NCBI RefSeq assembly: GCF_963675165.1
Contig: NC_087378.1
Location: 2,403,525-2,467,524 of the forward strand
DNA: 64,000 bases
Reading direction: 5' to 3'
DNA from: Halichondria panicea
Taxonomy: Eukaryota; Porifera; Demospongiae; Suberitida; Halichondriidae
The notes beneath the pieces were generated by a model that was given only the letters and a program-made list of their open reading frames with translations, had not been told where the DNA came from and ran no database searches. Shown here piece after piece: positions 1-12,428 of this stretch (position 1 is the first letter of the stretch; each line of letters begins with the position of its first letter). The translations under genes and the position numbers were made by a program.

Positions 1-53
1 TATTATGTTCTTGTGTAAACTGGAGTAGTGCTGTAATAATTTGATCTTTGCAG

Positions 54-528
54 TGGTCAGGCAACAACAGCTGATAGTACCCCAACTGTTGCTACATGTA
101 AAGACACAATGAAGAGTGTAACTTGCTACACAACTATGGCAACACAACAGGTAATTTATGCTAAAACAAAATGTTCATAGCCCGTGCGTTGAGCTTCTAT
201 TGTACAGTAGCAAAACGGATACGATAACTTTTTACCGTAATGACATTAACATTATGGGGAATGATCGTGAATCGGGAATGATTGTTTATAGCAACGATTA
301 GATCAATATTTTTTTTTCGCCTTCAAAGATCGCCTACAAGTTTCAACTATAAGCAGTTCTTTTTATCATTAGCAGTTGAAGCAGTCCATGAAAGTGTCTA
401 GTTCGCTCAAACAGCTCATTTTGTGTCCACACACACACACATACCAACCCTGCTGTGCGCTGTGCACACACGGGGTAATTATGCCTCGGTGCGCATGCGC
501 AAGCGAGGTATACGGTAGTGTGTGCGTG

Positions 529-560
<32 letters not shown>

Positions 561-3123
561 TGCGTGCGTGTGGGCTGCTAAAGGATCAATGAAGTGCAAG
601 TATAAGCTTCTAGTCATGTTTTCTTGGATTTTAATTCGTGGATTTGCAAAATAATGCTTTGTTCTCGAGTTATGCCTAGTTTTGCTTACTTGGAATGCCA
701 TTGCAGCCTTTTCAGAAGAGCACATAGCCAAACTTGTTTACCGAGTGTTGCTACTCTACTTAGTAGTTAGCTCTGCACTAGAATGCTAGCTATTGGTAGC
801 TGGAAGAGTGAGAAGAGTGCTGCAAGGCTCTGCTGACTTGCAGCCATTACTTGAACTTTTGGCATCGATCGTTTAACAACAATCATTATCGATCATTACC
901 ATGCACTCTTTGAGTTTCCCTGGATTTTGCATGCAGTAAAATTAATCATGACAATGTGTGTATAAAAGTTAGCTTAGTAGCTTTATGTTATGTAGCTTTG
1001 GCACCTCCACCGAGGCATCAGCACCTGTGGTGCTTTCATTATGCCTCGGTGCGCATGCGCAAGCGAGGTATACGGTAGTGTGTTTGTGTGTCTGTGTGTG
1101 TAGACTATTTCAGCTGCTCAAAGATCAATGAAATGCAAGTAAGAGTTTCTATAGGCTTCTTGTCATGTTTTTTTGGCTTGCAATGGTTGGATTTGAAAAA
1201 TAAAGCTTTGTTCTCGAGTTATGCCTAGTTTTGCTTACTTGGAATGCCATAGTCCGTAGCAAAATGTGTTCACCGAGTGTTGCTACTCTACTTAGTAGTT
1301 AGCTCTGCACTACTGAGAACGCTAGCTATTGGTACCTGCAGAGTGAGAAGAGAGCTGCAAGGCTCTGCTGACTTGTCATTAATTTTAGACTTGAACTTTT
1401 GGCACCGATCGTTTTTAACAACAATCATGGTCGATCATTACCCACTATTTGAGTTTCCCGCATGAAGAAAAATTATTCATCATGATAAATTAATGTGTGT
1501 ATAAAGCTAGCTATATGTTATGTAGATTTGGCACCTCCACCGAGGCATCAGCACCTGCAGTGCTTTCATTATATTATCTATTCATAATGCATGCACTCCT
1601 GATAATAGCATAAAAGAGAGAGAGTATCGAAACGTAGCATATAATAGCCTTGCATCAGACGTGACTTCCTGCCTGAAACGCGTGATCAATTAATGACAAT
1701 TTGGCAATAATTCTGCCTCGAGGCAAGTAGCGGCTCTGGGCACTGTTATTTATAGCAGGAGTTACATTACTACATCTGATGCAAAGCTATGCTATGTTCG
1801 ATACACTCTCTCTCTTTTAATATGGACTCTTGATAAATAAATCCGTTCTATGGCTATATATTGTATAAGACCCTAGTAAAATGTCATGCATTGCATGCTT
1901 AATTTTTGCATGATACCCATTTTTCCCATTAGGAAATGGTTTGCTGGACCCAGTGGCTTAAGCAAAATATGGCGGAGGTGAAGCAAGGTAATCTACCACA
2001 CTTACTACAAGACAGTCTACATCAACGCGATAAAAATTTCAATTGGACTGCAACTCATGCTTTTGCAGCAAGCTCAGAATACTTAGGTGTCAAAGTGATG
2101 AAATTGTTGCTGAAAAGTTTGGGAGAGGAACATCAACTTTTAATGAAGGATAAAGATGGAGATATTCCTATACAAAGTGCAATTCGCAGCAAGGCTCCAA
2201 AAGAAATAATTGAGCTATTCTTCATCATAGCAAATGAACTAAACGTGACAAATGATATGCTGTGTTCTCGTAACAGGAAAAATCAAACTCCGTTGTTGTC
2301 TGCATTTGATCACTCACACTGGGTTGCGGTAGATCTTCTACTCGATGTATGTGTCAAGTGCAACAAACTGCCTGAACTCACAGGAGTAAACGCACCATCT
2401 GGTCTGAAGTCCAACACCCTTCTCCACCGGGCATTTAAACGTGGAAATACAAAGTACTTTGATATCTTTCTCAGAGTATGCAATGCAAACGACATAGAGG
2501 GCGACCAGCTTACAGCAGCAGTTTTAATTCCCAACAAGAAAAGTGAGACTCCATGGTATTATGCATTTCATTTGAACAGTGACAAAATGTTTGAGAAAGT
2601 CTTGAAGATGGCAAAAAATAACCTTCCACTGACTTTTTTGTATACTGACCCCGATTCTAAATCTACCATGTTACACGAAGCACATCGTATGGGAAACGAT
2701 CGACGTTGCCAATTACTGAAAGACAATGGTGCTATAGACACACCTGATAAGAATGGGTTACTCCCTATTGATAGGAACCGTAATATTGTGCAAGAAGATA
2801 ACATGCCTAACATAGGTCCTGGTGAAGAAGGTGCAACGAGTGATACAAACTATTCTAGTGAAATTAACACTGAGGTAAGTTTATCAAGGTACCAATTCTT
2901 TTCTTAAGCTGAAATTCATCAATGTTACAGCTTCATATATCTGCTCCTGATATAATTAATGGCTGAAATAATTATTGTAACATAATTCATAATTATATAG
3001 GGTGGGTCTACCAGTGGAAATGAAGACATGCCACAATCAGAGAGTGCCTCCTTTAGTTTATCAAGCCAGTCAAGCTACACTGGATCTGTCTGTTACGGGG
3101 AACCTGAGCAGTGTGCTAATTAG
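54..3123 (+). CDS. Ankyrin-repeat protein, 5' end outside window
   Basis: Three exons join in frame: 54-150, 1933-2874 and 3001-3123 (stop TAG), each with AG/GT borders. The gene begins left of the window. Exon 2 carries about five ankyrin-like helical pairs with TPLLSAF-, TLLHRAFKRGN-, TPWYYAF- and TMLHEAHRMGN-type segments at about 30-residue spacing, ending with a canonical DKNGLLPID segment. The last exon is a Ser/Gln-rich tail. Ankyrin repeats are protein-binding scaffolds; no catalytic domain is visible here. The 1.8-kb intron 151-1932 is filled with MITE-like repeats. Function unknown; in Porifera such genes are numerous. The exon at 54-150 rests on splice sites and an open phase only. 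Confidence 0.7.
481..1018. mobile_element. MITE-like element, copy 1
   Basis: The element is bounded by an 11-bp perfect terminal inverted repeat, ATGCCTCGGTG at 481-491 and CACCGAGGCAT at 1008-1018. It includes a (TG/CG)n microsatellite at about 521-570. It has no coding capacity beyond chance ORFs. Its internal sequence is about 85-90% like the next copy by eye, and part of it (TCGTGGATTTGCAAA and CTCGAGTTATG) recurs at about 62430-62490. Confidence 0.7.
1041..1548. mobile_element. MITE-like element, copy 2
   Basis: This is a second copy of the 481-1018 element with the same 11-bp terminal inverted repeats (1041-1051 and 1538-1548), in the same orientation and only 22 bp away. The short flank after each copy (CAGCACCTG..GTGCTTTCATT) is also shared, so the pair looks like a tandem duplication of element plus flank rather than two insertions. 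Confidence 0.7.
1590..1840. mobile_element. Inverted-repeat element (MITE-like)
   Basis: Imperfect inverted arms of about 60 bp, near 1596-1660 and 1775-1838, share AAAAGAGAGAGAGT, a TATCGAA.. block and a TTGCATCAGA block on opposite strands. The element lies in the ankyrin gene intron just upstream of exon 2. No ORF. Confidence 0.55.
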
Positions 3124-3379
3124 ATCATTCATGAGTACCCCAAATGATACTGTTTATGTCTGTCACCCCCTTCATCATTCAGATACTGTATATCAATTAT
3201 AATAGTATAGATACGTGACGTTATAGTATTACAACTGCAGCTGATGTATAAATTGTACGTACAAAAACAACACGGAAGAAAAACTAAATTATCAAGATCA
3301 AGAAAATAGATGAATGATTGAGACAGAAACAAGAAGATAAATAAAAATGGTTGTTGAGTGCCATGACAGAGTGTTAGTG

Positions 3380-6300
3380 CTATAGAACAGTTGAGAGAGC
3401 GACGGGTTCTTCGAATTGAGAGTAGATGTACATGTCATAGTTCTGGAAGTCCAACAGATTCTGCAATGGTGTGTGTGTAGAGCACACAGGTGATCAAATA
3501 TATAGAGCCATGGAGACAAACAATAGAGTTAGATGTACATGCATATAGCATAGTAATAGGAAGCTCACAAAACAACGTGACAATATAGTACCACTGAGTG
3601 AGCTGATGAACTCACCACTTTAGAATTGGCCAGGTCTTCGAGCTTCTCATGGATGACAGAGAAGTGTGGGCGATCCACTGGATTCCTCCTCCAACAATCC
3701 AGCATGAGTTCGTGGCTGTAGGGGAAATAATACAGCCTTAGATAGTGATCAAGCTCTAACAACAGGTATAGGTACATGTGGGTTGCCAAAACAATTTGTG
3801 TGGTGGTGTGTACACACAGTAGGTACGGTAAGTACACTCACATTTCTTGGGCGCAGTGCTGAGGACAAGGCATTCTCATTCCGTTCATGAGTTGCGAGTA
3901 GAGGTCCTCAGGCTGAATCTCTCCATAGGGGGTACCCCCCACAGTCACCAGCTCCCACAGTGCCACACCAAACGACCACCTGCAAAACATTGAGCATGGG
4001 TCACAATTGATCTACGTACTTGCCATTGCATGCTAATAATATTTGCAGGACATGCATGCACATATTAAGTGTATATCTACTACAATGTAGGTATCTCTGA
4101 CTTACACATCGCTGTATGTAGTGGCAGTCTGATCAAAGAGGGTTTCTGGGGCTAGCCACTTCATGATGTAGTCTCTGCTCTCAAAGGTCATGTCGAAGGA
4201 GCCCACATTGTAGATCTTGATGCTCATGTTGGCGCCAACCAGGACATTCTTGGCACAGAGGGCACGGTGGACCAACTGCAGTGAGGAATGTAACAAATGA
4301 ACACACTGTGCTGTGTGGCATGATTACTACTCCTAACAGGCCATGGCTATGCATAATTATGTGATCTGAAAGACCAAATACTAACTACAAGTACAGTTTA
4401 CCTTTCTATCAGCGAGGTATCTCATGCCATTAGCGATCTTGGCACCAATGTTGAGGAGGTCCCTAGGATAGAGGTTGATAGCTGGGGCCTGGTATCCAAG
4501 GCCGGGGGAAACTGTGTATCGTCCGTTGTGACCACGGGATGTCCTCAGGAAACCCAGCAAGTCACCGTGACACATGTACTCCATCACCATGTACATAGGC
4601 TCTGTAAGGGAAAGGGGGAAGCAGTCAGTGAGTGATCTTGTGGGTGGCTTGTAGAAGACTACTCAAGTTACAAAGTCATTCCAACACACACTTCTTCTAC
4701 AATACCAAGGAGGATACTTATTACACCTCACTGAATAGAATCAAAGCTATTGGCTTCCAGGCACTCAAAGCTAAAATAAACTATTTCATAAGTACAATAG
4801 GACAGACCATGCATGCACACATGCACAGTACTCACTTCCAACAGTACAGACTCTCAGCATTGAAACAATGTTCTCGTGAGGCCCAATACTGGACAACATC
4901 TCCATCTCAGCCACTAGAGCTTTCACATCGTCCTCGGTGGCATCCACTGCACACAACACAACCACAAGTGAAAGCTTGGTACATTTATGTATACAACCAC
5001 AAATTAATAGGCAATTTGAATCACTACATGAATGTATGAAGTGGAACCTAACAATTATAGTTAAGGAAATGCCCAGCTGCACTGTGGGTTCTAGTGTGCC
5101 CACAGTTCAGGGCCATGCCAAATGTGGGCATACCTCTGACTGACTTGATGGCCACATCAACAGGTTTCTCCTTGATGCCAGTTGCCAGCCCTTTGTAGAG
5201 TACCGTGAACTGACCCTCACACAGAGGGTCGCACAGCTTGATGTTCTCACGAGGAAACTCCCACTTGGGGTCGATATTGGCAAGGAACTGGTCGGAAGTG
5301 GGACTGCTCATACCAGGAGAGGCGGGATAGCCAGAGCTGGGACGAAGTGTGAGCGCTGTGTACTCATTTTTAGGGGCACCATCAGTTTTGACGTCCTCTC
5401 TGCTCCAAGTTTGTTGCTGACTCTGTAGCTGACGTCTGTGTGGGTGTTGGAATAATAAGTATGTAAACGTGCACGCTGGTGTGCATGTAAGAGTGGGCAA
5501 CCACTTACAATTAGGCATATCCTAGAGACTAAACAATGCCCAATTGAATTAACCCACCTAGATACCAACATCCCCTGTTTATAGCAATTAAAGTGCATGC
5601 ATGATTACTAATTAGGGATGAGAGCCTACCTGTGTGGATAGTAGAAGCATAGGCAGAATATTCCCACTGCAGTACCGATGGCAAGCAGCACAGCCACTCC
5701 AGCACCAGCTCCCACAGCAATAGCAACAACATGAGTGTCCTCATCTGGATAACAAATGAGAGATATTGTATTTGCACAGGCCATTACACTTTGCTGTGAA
5801 CGTCCATAAATTTACAAGATACAGTAATTTTGACTACAAGCTTTATCGTTGGAAATAGCAATTTGTTTTCTGCCGTGTTTAAACGTCCAAACTCTCATGG
5901 TGACAACTGATATGCATAGAGAGGGCCACTCACCAACAGTGAATTTTTTCCTTGCACTCTCCGGCCCCTGCACGGTGTTGTCTCCAACCACAGATACAGG
6001 AGTGACAGTGAGCTGAAAGCTGCCAGGGTTGAGGTTGGTCAGAGGGTAGGAGTACATCACACCATCGGTAGTGAGAGTGGAACTGTTTTCCTCTCTTTGC
6101 ATAACCACAACATCTTCATCCTCTCTGTAATAAGTAGAGAGAGCATTAGCTTTTTTTGTTGAAGGTAAACCGTGAAAAAAAGTAAGCGTCTATATTTATC
6201 CACTTTCACAAACCTGTATAACAGGATCATGTGCTTCTGAATGGGCTCCACTGAGTTGCCGGGCTGTTGCCAAGTGACTGTTCTCTGACGACTACTACTT

Positions 6301-9300
6301 GTTCCCACTATAAGAAGATTTGTAACAGGAGCTGGTGGGCCTGTGAAAGAAAAACAATGCTTATGACAAGCACATCTTCTAATGACGAACAAAGTAAATG
6401 CGGAAATATTGGTCATTGCACAACAACTGTTTACAAAACAGAAGTTGTAATGCAACACTGTTGTTGTCTAGCTATGCCCACAGAGTACATACCAAAGAGA
6501 ATAATAACTTTGGGGGTACTGCCACGAGAGTTGTTGGCCACACAGGTGTACCCTCCAGTGAAGTTGCTTGTGAGGGCATTGATAGTCAGTGTACTGGACA
6601 TTGTGTCAGACGAGATGCTGAATTTGCTGTTTGGAGTGATGACACGATTCTAGGTGGAAAATGAGAAAAACATTTCTTAATATTTATATAGATGTATCCT
6701 GAACATTTAAGCAAACTACAGGAGGGAGTAGGATTGAAAACCGCCTACACTAAGACATTAAAACTACAACATGACAGATTAGCTACCTGTATATCTCTCC
6801 AGAAAAATTCAACAGAGTCTTCTTGTGCTTCAGGTTGAATGGAGCAGGTGAGAGGGACAGCTTCCCCATAGGCTGACACCTGCACATCCATTAGCTCCAC
6901 CACAGGACGGTCAGGACCTGCAGGAAAGACAGAGACTTTCAACCAATGACACCAAAATTGTATTGTCCTGCTTTTTAAAATATCAAAACTGCATTATTTA
7001 ATGGGAACACCTATTGTTTTTGTATTCTATTATCTTCAGTCGTTTTTTGTGCCATTTAGACATAACTATTGTTGGCTGTCCATGTTTGTGGCATTGACGA
7101 GAGGCAGATGTGCTTTTGATGCCAATCTAATTGAGCAATTGAGTTGTAATTACCGAGTGGGCACTTGGTCTACACATGCAGTAATTACATGCACTTAAAC
7201 ACAATGCTTGTAACACTTATTAATTGCATACAAATTGCCGTGCTTTCAGGGAACTGTTAGTTTGCAAGTATCATTTCCACATGCAGCAACAATATATTAG
7301 TGTGAAGCTACAAACTTTCATTGGTTGCATAAACAAGCACATTCTCAATTTGAATTCCTTCGCGTGGGAAAATATTTGCCCTATCAATGGTGCTACCCAC
7401 ACAGTATCTCGATCAACTGGTATTCTAATCCGTTAGTCACCCAGGTAACAGATAACCTATTTCATTCCATTCTGATCTGGCTGTGTGCGCTATGGCCTCC
7501 TAATGCCGTGTGTGTTGAGCCAACATCACAATGACTTATAGCCCTTTTAACAGGAGAGCACAACAACACACCCATGCAGTTACAGGTGTTGCTAAATAAA
7601 TAGGTCACCCAGGAAGTTGTTGTGGTTTGCACAGTATAGGAATATGAGATTCATGAGTTACAATATTCACGGTTCCTGGTGCTCATGACAACAACATTTC
7701 CCAACCTGAATGCTATTGACACCTTAGGGAGTGTCCAGCTGTACTGTCAATTAACTATCAGCTAGGATACAGGGCATAGCAACAGCCGATTAAGATTATA
7801 CTCCTACAACTACCACCCACAGGAAATGCAAGCACTCAGGAGGCCATAGCAACCATGTCCGATGTGTTTGAGCTCTTATTCAAAGAAACACATGCAGATT
7901 TACTGATTCTGGGAAGTACACAACAGGCAAACAGAAACCTATTGTTGGACACCTTACATCATTTGCATCACCATTTTTGTGGCTAGTTAGCATATGGGCG
8001 CTCGACAGACAGACAAAAGACAAATTCCTTTCAAGGGCATGTTCTGCCTGTTGCGTTGAAAACAAAGTCTAGTACCAACTTGGGGTAACTTGCATATATA
8101 CATAACATGCAATGCACGAAAGAATGACTTACCAATTGGTATAACTGTGATAGTTGTTTCCGCCTTAGCAAAATCATTACTGGCCTTAATTATGTATTCT
8201 CCAGCATCTGACTGTTTCAGGTCACTGATGATCATCTCAAACTGTGTATTAGCAAAGCTAAATTCTATTCGAGGGCCGTTGACTAGGAGGACTCCCTCTC
8301 TGTACACTTGCACGGTAGGGTCGGTGCCAGTTATACTGAGGGTAACACTGAGGTCCTCCGTAGTAAAACCACTGAACTCAGTGGCAGAACTAATAACAGG
8401 CTCGCCTGAGGAAGAGGACAAACAGTGATATTAATAATTACACATGGGTGTCATAGCTATAAAATGTCTCTATCGTCACTACATGCAGTGTTGCCGGGAT
8501 CTTAAACTCACCGATTATAGTTAAGGTAGCGTTTAAAGAAAAAAACGTTAGGCAATTGTTTCCATCAGAGGTAGCAAAGCATTGATATTGTCCAGCATGG
8601 TATGACTGTACTCCTTCTATCATAAGAGTGTTAGCCACATTAGAAGCACCCACAGCGCGTCTATAAAACCTGCAGTAAAAGAGGAACAGCAGTACACACT
8701 TACTATAATGCATTCGATAGATAACTTACATGTCATTTCTATCCCTGATATCGTTTAACTCGAGGAAGGCTCCATTTGCCATATAATGCCTGAAGGTCCG
8801 ATGCAAATATGTATCTGTACTTATGTCACAGGTGAAGTTCACAAAGTCTCCAAGGCGAGCTTCCACACTTATGGGATGGGACACAAACATATCTGCAAAG
8901 GAGGGAACAGCTTTAATATCTGGTGCAGTCTGCATTGTCCTTGGTACAACATTAACATAGGTCACTCAGTCACATAAAGTCTACGCACACTAGCTGTGCA
9001 AAAGGGTTGAAATTATGGCTATAATGTTGCTGTTAGGGTATAGCCTGTCAACAAGTGCACTTATACAGGATGATGACGTCAGTTGTGGACCTTCTTTGGT
9101 GGCCTTATATAAACAAGTTAGGAATCAAAACTTTATTTTACAGCTAGTTATATAACCCACAACAAGTGGGTGTCAAACCATGCACAAATCAGCGTTACAT
9201 ATTCTTGGTGTGGCCTGAGGCATAAATACAAGCCAGCCAGTGTTAATCACAACACTAAATGACAGAATTTACACTCTATAGATGAATGCAGTTGGCTTGA

Positions 9301-10537
9301 GAAATGACAGGAATCTTTAGAACTCAATGACAACACTGTATAAGTATCTGCACAATGCTTCCGAATAGACTGCATGTTTATGATATCAAATTAAGCAACT
9401 GAATGCCCCGCCATTACGACCGACCACAATAAAGAGTCCCAGCAGCACAAACAAGAGGCTAGCTGTGAACTGAAGCTACAGGAATGTGACTAGCTGTCAA
9501 CAGAGACCTAAGAAGGTTAATTGGGTCAGCTACAAACTTGGCTCTCACTGTCTTTGCGCTCAGATCAACTCCAAAATCTAGTAACAAGATGATATTAAGT
9601 TGTCTAACACAATAATCCCCCTACTTGTTTCAATAGCTATAACAAAAGAAAGCCACGCAACTAAAAGATGCCTTGCGATGTTGTGCAGTAATTTGGTAAC
9701 ATAATGCTAATTCAATACTCATGACCCACACAATTCGTAACTAGGGTTATACGTACACATGAAATTATATCCAAAGTATATCGATCGATAAGTTGAGAAA
9801 CAAAGGAGTAAACACATTACACTCCCACGAAAACTACGGCAACCACCTTTATTAAGTTAGTTTCAAACCAATTTTAAGGAAATACTCTGCCTTATCCACA
9901 AAAAGCTGTCGTGATTATTGTTGTATTGTCCAGGACAGGTGTTATGAGAGCTGTGACAGGTGCATTATCAAGCTAGGTATGAATTCCCACACAGCAAGCG
10001 TTTATCTCCCTAATGAATAGAGCCACCCCACTTCCTCCCCCATGACAAGGGCAACTCCTACAGGAGTATTCCTCAGCACTGGAGAAGCTAACCATGAATG
10101 GCACAGTTTACCAGAGTTAATTAATGGCCAAAATTGGATTAAAAACACACTTGAAAAGATTTTGAGCTGGGTTTCTAACCACAACAACACTCTACAGTGG
10201 CTAGGTTAAGTATGCAACACCAGTAACAGCTGTGTAGGGCATCAAAGCAACCAATTTTTGTGGGCTATACCACAATAGCTACAAACAACTGTTACATCAG
10301 TCTTGTAGAAAACTAAGCTGTAGGTAATACATGCTTGTAAGGTAATTATGTTTAAGCCATTGTGCACCCTCCAAATGTGTAAGAGATACAACAGTTGCTA
10401 ATGGCCTAGGGAATTGACCACACGTCCTGTATAGCAACAATATATACTTCAACTTGCTAAGTGCACTCACTTTCATCACATACGTTAGCTGCTACAGCAG
10501 CAATGAAGACAGTCAACAGAGCGAGAATTCTCGGCAT
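3380..10537 (-). CDS. Ig/FN3 receptor with tyrosine pseudokinase domain
   Basis: Sixteen exons, in transcript order: 10537-10471, 8892-8730, 8669-8512, 8405-8133, 6917-6787, 6649-6493, 6340-6214, 6124-5934, 5744-5630, 5435-5134, 4946-4836, 4601-4402, 4275-4106, 3979-3842, 3715-3616, 3460-3380. They sum to 2484 nt, or 827 aa. The order is signal peptide (1-17), three Ig-like domains (about 25-316), FN3 (317-422), one membrane helix (about 428-457), a juxtamembrane region and a tyrosine-kinase fold (about 520-800). VAIK Lys558 and the WLAPE motif are kept. However, the HRD motif is HRA (670), DFG is NVG (688-690), and the glycine loop is LCEGQFTV. Phosphotransfer is therefore unlikely; by analogy with PTK7-like receptors it probably acts by binding. 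The first exon is separated by a 1.6-kb intron. It is divergent from CSN1. Confidence 0.88.
6918..8132. other. Long intron of the receptor gene
   Basis: This 1.2-kb intron lies between the second and third Ig-encoding parts. I see no further exon, no clear repeat and no conserved ORF in it on either strand. Confidence 0.6.
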
Positions 10538-12428
10538 CTTGTCTCTGTGTGTGTGTTAGAATCTGGGAATAGAAATGTATACATGCAGTCAGTGGCTTTT
10601 CAAAACACAGTTACAGTATGATCTGGCATATCAAGTGTACAGACAGAAACATGATTCTTTTTTACAGTTGAATTTGTTTAGTTACGTGTGTGGTGACATT
10701 ATAGGTGACACTTCAAAGCAAATGTTTGGGTTAGGAATACTTACATCAAAGGCAAGGTGGAACACCTGCAACCTATTCAAAGGGTATAACTTCACAGCCC
10801 GTATTTACATGATGCGTAGCCTTTTAGAAATCAGTCAATAGCCAAGGTATTCAATAACATATTACCAATACAGCTAGACCAGCATTACTGGAACATGAAA
10901 GGTATAGAGCAGGAATGAAAAGTGTACAGTTTCACACAACGGGGGAACATGTTTAAGCAAACTGTTGTGTGTTTTCTAGCTGTTGTAGCTGTGTTTTGCT
11001 ACAGTCAGACAGTGTAGCACATCACCAGGCAACTGTCAGAGATCAAACATTCAGTTTGATATCTTAGCTACCGATTAATTTACATTTTGTGGAAAACACT
11101 ATATTATAATGACATCAAAAGACAGGTAGGAACTTATGAAAGTCATTAACTTAGATCAAAGAGAAGGACACGAATGTCATGGAATGCAGTAGGAAGGATG
11201 TTAAAGAGCTTTGTACGTCACTGGAATAGAATCATATTCTCCCAGGAGGGTAACAAAACAAAGTAAGACTTGGTATCCTAGAAACCTTCAAGCTAAAGTG
11301 GTAAGATCAGCTATTGACAATTGCATCTAAACAAGGTCACGGAATACATTCCATGCCAACTGTTCTGTTGTCGTGTAAGCGATAAAAACATTAAGTGTGT
11401 TGCTATCCCACAGATATGTCAAGAATGAACATTTTCTTTACAGCACATCAACCCACCCAGGTGCTAGCTATCACACATAATGACTATTGTTACATGCATC
11501 TATTTAACTTCCCAATACTCAGCATCACTATAAGCAAATAAATGCTGTGTACTACTTAGCCAGTAAAAACGAGAGCATCTAAAAGGAGGGTTCCTAATGC
11601 ACTGTGGTTTTAACTTTCGCAAAATCCTATGCTGCAAAACTGCACAAAGTTTATGTGGGAAAATGGGTGTGACGATGGACAAGGAGAATACACCTCAAGT
11701 TAACCAGAGTCATAGGACATGGTGTGAAACACACCTCTACCCATAGAGCTAGCTCACAGCCTTTTAGTGGACAACACTTCGCAGTTTCACAGTTCGCATA
11801 GTATACCGTATAATCTTTGCATGAGCTATTAAATCAGCTGCAACAGCATACTATGACTATATACACTACTCTTGCTATATAACATTGCCTACATTAGCTG
11901 GCTATAATAACACACAGCATTCCAAAAGTACCCAATCTCATCTTATAATCATACATTTGACTTCAACCATTCTCATATTAAAAATTGTGGTGGAATGAAG
12001 ATCAGTGACTGGACCCATATAATTATTAACAACATGTGCTCTTTAATATTAAGGTCAACTTGAATGCAGATCTACGTTTCCTCACCTAAAGTTAAATCTG
12101 TGCTTGTCAACTGCAGGTAGATGTACTCTTCTTGAGAGCGAATTATAGTCAGTGTCGTATATTCTTTGCACTCAAGTCGTTTTGCTAATAAAGCATGTTT
12201 CCTTCTTGTTATAAGCGCAGACATCTCTGCATTCCAATGTTTTAATTTACTTCCTTCCCTAAATCTGGCTCAGCCGCGGTTAGTATTCAAGGTTTAAAAA
12301 AATAGAAACTGGCTAACTTCGAATACAAGCCGCGACAGTGGCACTATTGTAGTCACGTGCCCGGGTACGGGTAAAGAAGAACTGTTTTTCCAGCTCCTCT
12401 TTAGACAGTTACCTAGTATTTACACAGT
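10538..12428. promoter_or_regulatory. Shared intergenic region between divergent receptor and CSN1 genes
   Basis: About 1.9 kb separates the start codons of the minus-strand receptor (10537) and plus-strand CSN1 (12429), so both promoters should lie here. No TATA box or other motif stands out and no repeat family is recognised. 5' UTR exons cannot be excluded. ORFs here are short and without protein-like composition. Confidence 0.4.

Noticed and set aside
369-731. ORFs on both strands of the TG/CA-rich stretch
   Set aside because: They translate a microsatellite and MITE sequence (runs of His-Thr or Cys-Val) and show no coding pattern.
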